Shown here: one piece after another, positions 57,167-63,764 of the stretch
Position numbering within the stretch: the stretch's first letter is position 1
How the letters are laid out: each line of letters starts with the position of its first letter
NCBI GenBank assembly: GCA_017554405.1
Contig: JAFZIK010000039.1
Coordinates: 1 to 63,764, forward strand
DNA length: 63,764 nt
Reading direction: 5' to 3'
From: Clostridia bacterium
GTDB lineage: Bacteria; Bacillota; Clostridia; Oscillospirales; Acutalibacteraceae
Program-made: the position numbers and the translations under genes
Notes under the pieces: generated by a model
The model's input: the letters and a program-made list of their open reading frames with translations, nothing else
Told to the model about the DNA's origin: nothing
Database searches by the model: none

Positions 57167-59492
57167 AAGCATTTATATAAACGCCTTCGGCGGATTAAAG
57201 GATTACACCCTCGATTTTACTGACGGTATGCAGGTGATACTCGGCGAAAACGAGGCCGGCAAAACCACCGTTACCGAGTTTATTAAGGCGATGTTTTACG
57301 GCACCGGCAAGCGCGCCGCGGGTCAGGTTATGAGCATACGCGATAAATATACCCCGTTTGACGGCTCTCAGGCGGGCGGCAGGATATTCTTTGAACGCGG
57401 CGGGCGCGAATACTGCATTGAAAGGCAGTTCAGAAAATCGGATGCTACCGATAGAGTGACCCTTACCGATACCGCCGCCGGCAAGACCGAGCCCTGCGCG
57501 CCGGATATAGGGCGGGAGCTTTTCGGCATAAGCGTGGGCGCCTTTGAGCGTTCGGTGTTTATCGGTAACACGCCCGATATAGCTTTTGACCCGAACGCGC
57601 AGGGCGAAATCAACCAAAAGCTTTCAAACGCCGCGCTCTCGGGCGGGGACGACGTTTCCTGCCGCGAGGTTTTAAACCGCATTGACGACGCCCGCTTAAA
57701 GCTTATATCAAAATCCGGCAGGACCGGTAGCCAGGTAGCGGATATGAACGAATTAAGCGCGCTTAAAGAGGCACTCTCGGAAAGTGACGGACTCGCCAGG
57801 AAAAAACAGCAGATACTGGCGGCGATGTCCGATACCGCCGAAAAACTCGGCACGCTCACAAAGCGGTATAACGCCGCCTGCGAGGTGCTCTCCCGCGCCC
57901 GGGATATCGAAAACGCTCAGAAACTCAAAGAGTATCTCGATACCAAGGAGGAGCTTGACCGGCTTACGAAAAAGCTGACTCTCAGCGACGGCACGGTAGC
58001 CGATGAAATGTTCCTTAAAAAGTTCGAGTTCGGTTTTTCAAAGCTTGATAATATCAAAAACCGGATAGAGACCGCAAAAGGGGAGTTGGAATCCCTGCGC
58101 GAAGCCGCGGCGATGACGGACAGCACGCCCGAGCAGATACGCGAAAAAATAGATCTTGCCAAAAAACAGGCTGAGGAATGCGATGCACAGATACTTTCGG
58201 TAAAGCAGGAGGAAGATTCTCTCAAAGAAAAAATCGCCGCTCTTAAAGAAGATATGAGTGCGGCAAAGAACGCCAAAAAGCCGTTTAACCCACTGCTTAT
58301 GGCTTTCGGCGTGGCGTTGCTTGCCGCGGCGGCGGTCCTCTGGTTTACGCCGCTTAACAAAGCGGTTGCGGTAATAACCGCGGCGGCGGGCGCGATATTC
58401 GCCGTTTTCGGATTCATCATAAGACCCGCGCATCCGCAGGCGGCGCAAAAGATACAAAGCGAGATTGATTCGCTTGGCGGTGAGCTTTCGGCGTTATCGG
58501 GCAGGATAATGATGTTAAAGGGCGAAAAAAGTAATATCGAGGCAAAAACCGAAAGCTATAATATCGCGCTTAACTTCGGCATAAGCGGCGAACAGAAGAT
58601 AAAGGAAAAAGAAAACTATATCGAAAGCGAGACTGCCGCGCTCGCACTTGAAAGGCAGAAATTGCTTAAATTCTTCGGCTTTGCGGAGGATACCGATATA
58701 GAAAGCATAAAAGCGCATATCGAAAAGCTTTATTCTTTAGCGGATGAGCAAAAAAAGGCAAAGCTCCGCCTTTCTTATTTAAGCCGGGATCTCGGCGGTA
58801 TATCCTATGACGAGGCAAGAGAGAAGCTCTCAAATAATGAGAGCGGCGATACGCCGGTCGACCTCGAGGCTAAAAAGCGGGAAGCGGAGGCGCTCGCCGA
58901 GGAAAAATCGGAGCTTCAGAATCTGCTTACAAGGCTTGAGACCGAGCTTAAAACCGGATTTCGCGGTATGCGCGATCCCGAAGACCTGCGCCGCGAGATA
59001 GAGGACCTTGAAGGAAGGATAGCCGCCAAGCAGGAGTTTTACGATGCGGCAACCCTTGCGTATAACGTTTTAGAGGAAAGCTTTATAACCGCCCGCCAGA
59101 GCTTCGGCGGCATACTTGAAGAGGAGACCCTTAAAAACTTTAAGGCGATAACAGCGGGAGCATACGGCGCCGTTACGGTTTCGGGAGATTTTGATATAAC
59201 GGCGGAAAAAAGCGGGGTTTTCGGCAGGCACGAGCTTGAATATTTAAGCCGCGGAACAAAGGATCAGGTTTATCTTTCCTTAAGACTTGCCGTTGCAAAG
59301 CTTATAACCGAAAAGGAGCCGCTGCCCGTTATAATAGACGACGCGCTCAGCCAGTATGACGACAGGCGTTTTTGCGCGGCGCTCGAATTCTTAAAACAAT
59401 ACGCCGGGGAAACGCAGGTCTGCCTTTTCACCTGCCACCGATACGTGGCTGATGAAGCAGAGCGACAGCGGATAAAAACCGTTAAACTGTAA
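57156..59492 (+). CDS. SbcC/YhaN-like SMC-type ATPase with central membrane hairpin
   Basis: A 778-residue ATPase. Walker A is GENEAGKTT (about 33-41), long coiled coils span about 170-375 and 430-650, the ABC signature region is YLSRGTKDQVYLSLR (near 695) and Walker B PVIIDDALSQYDD (near 725). In the middle of the coil, residues about 378-422, lie two hydrophobic segments (FGVALLAAAAVLW and a second), where SbcC has a zinc hook. This is the YhaN layout. It partners with the preceding nuclease. Confidence 0.9.
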   Translation: MRIKSIYINAFGGLKDYTLDFTDGMQVILGENEAGKTTVTEFIKAMFYGTGKRAAGQVMSIRDKYTPFDGSQAGGRIFFERGGREYCIERQFRKSDATDRVTLTDTAAGKTEPCAPDIGRELFGISVGAFERSVFIGNTPDIAFDPNAQGEINQKLSNAALSGGDDVSCREVLNRIDDARLKLISKSGRTGSQVADMNELSALKEALSESDGLARKKQQILAAMSDTAEKLGTLTKRYNAACEVLSRARDIENAQKLKEYLDTKEELDRLTKKLTLSDGTVADEMFLKKFEFGFSKLDNIKNRIETAKGELESLREAAAMTDSTPEQIREKIDLAKKQAEECDAQILSVKQEEDSLKEKIAALKEDMSAAKNAKKPFNPLLMAFGVALLAAAAVLWFTPLNKAVAVITAAAGAIFAVFGFIIRPAHPQAAQKIQSEIDSLGGELSALSGRIMMLKGEKSNIEAKTESYNIALNFGISGEQKIKEKENYIESETAALALERQKLLKFFGFAEDTDIESIKAHIEKLYSLADEQKKAKLRLSYLSRDLGGISYDEAREKLSNNESGDTPVDLEAKKREAEALAEEKSELQNLLTRLETELKTGFRGMRDPEDLRREIEDLEGRIAAKQEFYDAATLAYNVLEESFITARQSFGGILEEETLKNFKAITAGAYGAVTVSGDFDITAEKSGVFGRHELEYLSRGTKDQVYLSLRLAVAKLITEKEPLPVIIDDALSQYDDRRFCAALEFLKQYAGETQVCLFTCHRYVADEAERQRIKTVKL

Positions 59493-59497
59493 AAACC

Positions 59498-59527
59498 GCG
59501 CCGGGTGCTCAAAAAAGCACCCGGCGC
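59498..59527. terminator. Convergent terminator between the yhaN-like and yfhO-like genes
   Basis: 12-bp perfect stem (59498-59509 with 59516-59527), loop CAAAAA. Flanked by AAAAA on the left (T's for the minus strand) and ATATTTT on the right. Confidence 0.8.
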
Positions 59528-59541
59528 CGCATATTTTAAGG

Positions 59542-62025
59542 TCATTCGTCAAAGAGATCGGTTTTTACCGAAAATCCGCTTCCGGTTTTATCCTGCGGGG
59601 CGTCGTCAAGCATATCGAGAAGCGTCTGTCCGCCGCCGTAGAATTCGTCTTCAGCAGGGGTATCTTCTTTGACCCAGCGGTCGAGCAGTTCTTTGCCCTC
59701 GGGATAATACGCCACGGCTTTTTTGCGGAAGAAGTATATGCTTACGGCGATGAAGTATAACAGGAAAACGATAAGTGCCGCAAGCGAAATATAAATTCCG
59801 GTATCAAGCCCGGCGGGGGTGAAGTTAAACCTGATAACGCTCGTCCCGGCGTCCACGGCTACCGCCATAAAGCCGCAGTTGACCCTTTCGATCTCGGCGG
59901 GCTTGCCGTTAACGGTGGCGGTCCAGCCCGGATCGTAGGGAACAGAGAAAAATACAAGCGACTTTGCGTCACGCCGGACTATCGCCGAAAATCCGTTTTT
60001 CTCGGTTTTAAAACCGGTTGCCGCGGTGGCGGCGAGCGCGGCGCAATCGGCGCCGAGATCAAAACAGGCGGCGTTTGACCCGGCATATCTTATATCGGTA
60101 AGGATACCGCTGTATTTTTTTGCCTGTTCTTCGGTCAAAAGCAACGCTTTAAGCATAAACTTCGCGCGCGTTTCGCCGTTCAGTTTTTCGCAGAGGTCGT
60201 ATGTTATATAGTAATCGTATGAGAATCCGTAGCCGATATAATAATTGTTTTCGTAAACGCGGTAAACGTCCTCGGTCTCAAGATAGGTGTAACCGGGCAT
60301 TATCGGGTTGCCTGTGCTGTCCTGAAAATCGCCGAGCGTTTTATCGCTTATAAGATATTTTACCGATAAAAGGGAGTTGACCTCGGGTATATCTATATTT
60401 GAAGTATCGGTAACGCCTACAAAGTCATAGTATTCTTTTAAGGATGCGGTAGAAACCGATAGCGGAACGTCGGTGGAATCAAGCCCTAAATACATCCCGG
60501 TGTTAGGCGCGCCGCTCCAAACGGCGGTGCGGCAGTCGCCGGTATCCGGCAGATCGAGTTTTTCTTCGATAAGGTGATTGACCACAGTCTCTTTTGAAAG
60601 CGCGGTCCTTTTGGCGCTCCATATAAAAACGCTTGTGCCGATAACCGCGGCGACCGATACAAGAGCCACAGACACCCGCAGGTAGTATTTAAGATTATGC
60701 TTTTTAAGCGGCAGGGCAAGCGCCGCACCGAGGATGCAAACAAGCGCGGCGGCGCAGATAATAATATAATGCCGAACGCCCGAGGCTTCGGTGGAGTTTT
60801 CAAAAAGACCCGGCACTATATAGCCGTTTTCTTCGCGCGGGAAAAGACCTATCACCGCCGACAGCACCGCGGTAAGTATACCCGCGGTAAGAAGCCCGCG
60901 CCCGAGATCAGCCGCCGGGTCCTCGCAGGAAACGGCGGTCATAAGCGCGAAAAGGAGTATCGGCATATAAAGCCAGCGAGCCGAAAATCCGCTGCCGAAG
61001 GCGGAGAAAACGCCGTTTAAAACAGGTATAAGCAGTATTAAGACGCCGGCGGCGGTAATTGCTTTAAGCCAACCGCCCTTGCGGCTGTTAAGATAGCCAA
61101 GAACACCCGCAATGCCGAAAAGCGGTATCCAAAGCGCGAGGGTGTCCGATGAAACCGAAGCCCCGAAAAGCGGTTTTTGGGGGCTTGCGGGCGGGAAGAA
61201 GACCGCCGCCGCAGTTTTCAGATAAAGCCCGGCGTTTTTATAAACGATACCGTCCGTTCCAAACGGGAAATCATAAGTTCTTAAAACCGCCGCGTTTATA
61301 TAAGGAAAAAGAACAGCCGCCGCGATAAAAAGCCCCAGCGCACCTTCAAACACCAAACTCAAAAAGCGCAAAACGGTGGGTCTCAGCGCCCCCGATAAAG
61401 CCCTGATGAAGAAGTAAACGGCGGCAAATAAAGCCATCGCGAAAAAGCCGCCCGGGCAAACTGCGGCGCACGCCGCCGTGCATAGCGCAAAAACGCCGCG
61501 GCGGTTTTCGGTCATAAGCAGTTCAAGAGAAAGGAGCAAAAGCGGAAAAAGTATCATCGCTTCAAAAAGCGTTCCGTAATAAAGAGATACCGCCGCAAAC
61601 CCCGAAAAGGCATAGGCGATACCGCCTATTGAGGCGGAAAGAGGATGCTTTGTAAACCTGCTTATATAAAGGTAAGCGGTAAGCGCGGCAAGGGCGAATT
61701 TAAGTATAAAAAGCGGTCCTATAAGATAAGGCACAACACCGTTATCAAAGGGAAGGGTAATAAGGAAAAACGGACTGCAGATAACGTTAAATGAATATGC
61801 GCCGAAGACCTTATAAAGCGCTCCCTCGCGAAGAGCGCTGTGGCAGGATTTATAAAAGGGTATTATATTTGAATCAAACTCGCCCGCAAGGGTAAAATAC
61901 CCGCCCGAGGTTATGATATACGGCAGAAAAGCCGCCGCCGCGCAGGCCGCGGCGATCAGAAAGGTGAATATGCCTCTGCCGCTTTTTTTGCCGAGAATCG
62001 CGACCTTATCCTTTGAAAAAGACAT
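59542..62025 (-). CDS. YfhO-family membrane protein
   Basis: An 827-residue protein with about 12-13 membrane segments in residues 20-470, an extracellular domain (about 480-725) containing YYIGYGFSYDYYI and the conserved VPYDPGWTATVNGKPA (about 690-705), and a last membrane segment (about 735-757). In Bacillus and Listeria, YfhO-type proteins add sugars to lipoteichoic or wall teichoic acids outside the cell. The start lies divergent to yfbR with 88 bases between. AAGAAGGTG is its ribosome-binding site. Confidence 0.9.
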   Translation of the reverse strand: MSFSKDKVAILGKKSGRGIFTFLIAAACAAAAFLPYIITSGGYFTLAGEFDSNIIPFYKSCHSALREGALYKVFGAYSFNVICSPFFLITLPFDNGVVPYLIGPLFILKFALAALTAYLYISRFTKHPLSASIGGIAYAFSGFAAVSLYYGTLFEAMILFPLLLLSLELLMTENRRGVFALCTAACAAVCPGGFFAMALFAAVYFFIRALSGALRPTVLRFLSLVFEGALGLFIAAAVLFPYINAAVLRTYDFPFGTDGIVYKNAGLYLKTAAAVFFPPASPQKPLFGASVSSDTLALWIPLFGIAGVLGYLNSRKGGWLKAITAAGVLILLIPVLNGVFSAFGSGFSARWLYMPILLFALMTAVSCEDPAADLGRGLLTAGILTAVLSAVIGLFPREENGYIVPGLFENSTEASGVRHYIIICAAALVCILGAALALPLKKHNLKYYLRVSVALVSVAAVIGTSVFIWSAKRTALSKETVVNHLIEEKLDLPDTGDCRTAVWSGAPNTGMYLGLDSTDVPLSVSTASLKEYYDFVGVTDTSNIDIPEVNSLLSVKYLISDKTLGDFQDSTGNPIMPGYTYLETEDVYRVYENNYYIGYGFSYDYYITYDLCEKLNGETRAKFMLKALLLTEEQAKKYSGILTDIRYAGSNAACFDLGADCAALAATAATGFKTEKNGFSAIVRRDAKSLVFFSVPYDPGWTATVNGKPAEIERVNCGFMAVAVDAGTSVIRFNFTPAGLDTGIYISLAALIVFLLYFIAVSIYFFRKKAVAYYPEGKELLDRWVKEDTPAEDEFYGGGQTLLDMLDDAPQDKTGSGFSVKTDLFDE

Positions 62026-62113
62026 AAATTCACCTTCTTTTAATTATTTTATTGATATTATACCAAAAAATGTTATAATATTCAAGGAAAGACGAAAAAA
62101 ACGGGGAAATAAT

Positions 62114-62686
62114 ATGAAAAGTCATTTTTATGCGATACTTTCGAGAATGAAAAATATATACCGCTGGGGGCTTATGCGCAATACCCGGCAGGAGAATTTA
62201 AGCGAGCACAGTCTGGAGGTCGCGTTTATCGCGCACGCGCTGGCGCTCATTAAAAAACGCCGCCTTGGCGGGGCGGTCGATCCCGACCGTGTTGCCGTTG
62301 CGGCGATGTTCCACGATACGGGGGAGATAATAACCGGCGATCTGCCCACCCCGATAAAGTATTATAACGCGGATATCAAATCGGTTTATAAGGATATTGA
62401 ATCGGTGGCGCAAAACCGGCTTATATCCCTTCTGCCCGAGGACCTGCGGGATGATTTTTTGCCGCTTTACTTTCCGGATGAGGAAACCGCCAAAATAATA
62501 AAAGCGGCGGATAAGATATCCGCGCTTATAAAGTGCATTGAAGAAACGGTGAGCGGCAACCGCGAGTTTGAAGCGGCGAAGGAGTCCACCGTAAAGGCGA
62601 TAAAAGATCTCGGTTTACCTGAAGCCGAAATCTTTATGGATGAATTTATGGATAGCTTTTATCTTCCGATAGACGATATGAAATAA
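62114..62686 (+). CDS. yfbR: 5'-Deoxynucleotidase YfbR-like (HD domain)
   Basis: A 190-residue HD-domain phosphohydrolase that removes phosphate from dNMPs. HD motifs: SEHSLEVAF (about 33-41, first H), MFHDTGEIITGDLPTP (about 66-81) and KAADKISA (about 132-139). The ATG at 62114 is chosen for GGGGA at 62103-62107 and for family length; the frame stays open far upstream through the yfhO region. The next gene follows 20 bases later on the same strand. Confidence 0.93.
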   Translation: MKSHFYAILSRMKNIYRWGLMRNTRQENLSEHSLEVAFIAHALALIKKRRLGGAVDPDRVAVAAMFHDTGEIITGDLPTPIKYYNADIKSVYKDIESVAQNRLISLLPEDLRDDFLPLYFPDEETAKIIKAADKISALIKCIEETVSGNREFEAAKESTVKAIKDLGLPEAEIFMDEFMDSFYLPIDDMK

Positions 62687-62706
62687 GGTGAAAAGGGGAG
62701 GAACTT

Positions 62707-63633
62707 ATGTATCCGTTATTGCTTAAAACTCATGATCTTTCCGGCGAGCAGGTGACCCCGGTAATGAAAAACGAAAGGGAAAACCCAAGCACGGTTTATA
62801 TGCTCAAAGCCGGCGGCAGGAGCGAAAACGTTATCAAAAACGGCGGACTCGCCGATACCGGGCTTAAAAGTATAGCTTCGCGCCTTTTTGAGGGCAGGGA
62901 AATGCCGCCGCAAAAATTCCCGGTGGAGATAAAACTCATAAACACCGCCGAACGTCTGCCCGTTACGGTTTACCCGGACGATGAATACGCAAACGCTCAC
63001 GGCGAGCCCTGCGGCAAAATAGCGCTAATATACGTCGCCGATTGCAAAAAAGGCGCCGAAATGGTATACGGGCTTTCCCGCAACGTTACGCCCGATGAGC
63101 TTAAAGCCCGCGTTCAGGGCGGCTCGCTTGCCGCGGTATGCAATTTCGTGACCGTTCAGAAGGGCGATATTTTCTTTATACCGCCCGGCGTTGTTTTTGC
63201 TATTGGCGGCGGCATTACCGCGCTTATGATCTCAAACAACAGCAAGAGCGAGTATATCATATCCGATTACGGCAGGGTGGATGAAAAGGGCAAACCGCGC
63301 CCGCTTCAGATAGATCGCGCGCTCGAAGTTATGAAAACAAGAAAAAACAACCTGCGCTACGGCGATACCGGGGAGATGACGCTCTATCCCTTCGGCACCG
63401 TCCGCGAGCTCGGCGTTTGCGATGCCTTTAAAGTCGAGCTTATAACTATGGACGGCAGTTTAGGCGTTTACGACGACGCGGCGCCGGTATCGCTCATCCT
63501 TACCTCGGGCGAGCTCGATATGTCCTACCCCACGGGAACGATGCACCTTAAAGCCGGAAACAGCGTTCTTATCCCGCCCGGAATAAAGGTTAAGTTAGCC
63601 GGCAAAGCCGAAGTGATACACACGAGGGTTTAA
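62707..63633 (+). CDS. Mannose-6-phosphate isomerase homologue lacking zinc ligands
   Basis: A 308-residue cupin protein with the overall plan of type I phosphomannose isomerase: the PDDEYA box (about 90-95), GKxxxxYV (103-110), GDIFFIPPG (153-161) and an RPLQIDRAL region. However, the residues that bind zinc in the active family are replaced: the QVH of LSxQVHPDD is T87-V-Y89, the GKTE glutamate is A106, and the histidine of GTxHAI is F164. Fructose-6-phosphate/mannose-6-phosphate interconversion is therefore unlikely. It may be a sensor, a scaffold, or an enzyme of other chemistry. It follows yfbR; GGGGAGG lies before the ATG. Confidence 0.8.
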   Translation: MYPLLLKTHDLSGEQVTPVMKNERENPSTVYMLKAGGRSENVIKNGGLADTGLKSIASRLFEGREMPPQKFPVEIKLINTAERLPVTVYPDDEYANAHGEPCGKIALIYVADCKKGAEMVYGLSRNVTPDELKARVQGGSLAAVCNFVTVQKGDIFFIPPGVVFAIGGGITALMISNNSKSEYIISDYGRVDEKGKPRPLQIDRALEVMKTRKNNLRYGDTGEMTLYPFGTVRELGVCDAFKVELITMDGSLGVYDDAAPVSLILTSGELDMSYPTGTMHLKAGNSVLIPPGIKVKLAGKAEVIHTRV

Positions 63634-63653
63634 AAATAGTCAATACTGAAAAG

Positions 63654-63685
63654 CGCCCCTACCGCAGAACGATACGGTAGGGGCG
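63654..63685 (+). terminator. Hairpin terminator after the isomerase homologue
   Basis: 11-bp stem CGCCCCTACCG (63654-63664) with CGGTAGGGGCG (63675-63685), 10-base loop; the T-run is delayed (TATTGTATGTTTTTTG). The remaining 79 bases of the window show no gene. Confidence 0.7.
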
Positions 63686-63764
63686 TATTGTATGTTTTTT
63701 GTTTTAAGCCGTTTGCTTAAACTTTTTCCTTTGGAGCAGATAAAATATGAATCCTATAACTATC

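Overview
The window reads as a chromosome segment of a spore-forming Gram-positive bacterium of the class Clostridia, probably close to the Oscillospirales. Evidence: the order rplF-rplR-rpsE-rpmD-rplO-secY-adk-map-infA-rpmJ-rpsM-rpsK-rpsD-rpoA-rplQ, the sporulation genes spoIIE and sleB, ricT, a YugP-type peptidase, YfhO, and consensus SigA promoters. The genus cannot be fixed from sequence alone.

Layout. 1-8.5 kb: end of the spc operon and the alpha operon, closed by a strong terminator. 8.8-21.1 kb: a c-di-GMP and phosphorelay block. On the plus strand lie a diguanylate cyclase and a binding-protein/EAL phosphodiesterase. On the minus strand one operon encodes a membrane hybrid kinase, a REC-EAL phosphodiesterase, a free HPt protein and a permease fused to a hybrid kinase; a YugP peptidase gene lies between the two groups. 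21.2-28.2 kb: an accessory sugar block (AraC regulator, Gfo/Idh/MocA oxidoreductase, TIM-barrel isomerase; divergently an Eis-like acetyltransferase, a ceramidase-like protein and a methyltransferase). It has two gene remnants at its left edge, and a 32-bp sequence occurs at both ends. 28.4-29.6 kb: a hypothetical gene, an S23-type four-helix-bundle gene and an array of small hairpins.

29.66-47.0 kb: a 17.3-kb integrative element. It has cut a host tRNA-Arg(CCT) gene in two: the 3' half is at the left end, the 5' half at the right end, and an 11-bp core is shared. Just inside the right end it carries a complete second tRNA-Arg(CCT), placed to use the host tRNA promoter. Cargo: an AAA/DUF4143 ATPase, a tandem structured leader RNA, a DUF6809-like gene, a serine resolvase with a transglutaminase-like lipoprotein and a membrane protein, a MazF-like protein, a type I restriction system (hsdM, hsdS, hsdR) with a HEPN-like gene and a membrane-protein gene inserted between hsdS and hsdR, an XRE regulator, a Phage_X/RCR-like replication protein, an excisionase and a tyrosine integrase. 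No relaxase or conjugation genes are seen.

47.1-63.7 kb: core chromosome again: mnmA, a ferredoxin, ricT-holB-trpS, an XRE membrane protein, a SLOG/YpsA protein, sleB, spoIIE (its promoter has the 21-bp spacing known from Bacillus Spo0A-activated promoters), a YhaO/YhaN-like nuclease pair, yfhO, yfbR and a mannose-6-phosphate isomerase homologue that has lost its zinc-site residues.

The strongest candidates for something new are the element-borne replacement tRNA driven by the host promoter, the HEPN-like/membrane pair inside the hsd operon, the tandem leader with mutually exclusive helices, and the permease-kinase/HPt/REC-EAL relay. All functions are inferred from sequence reading only; no database search was run.
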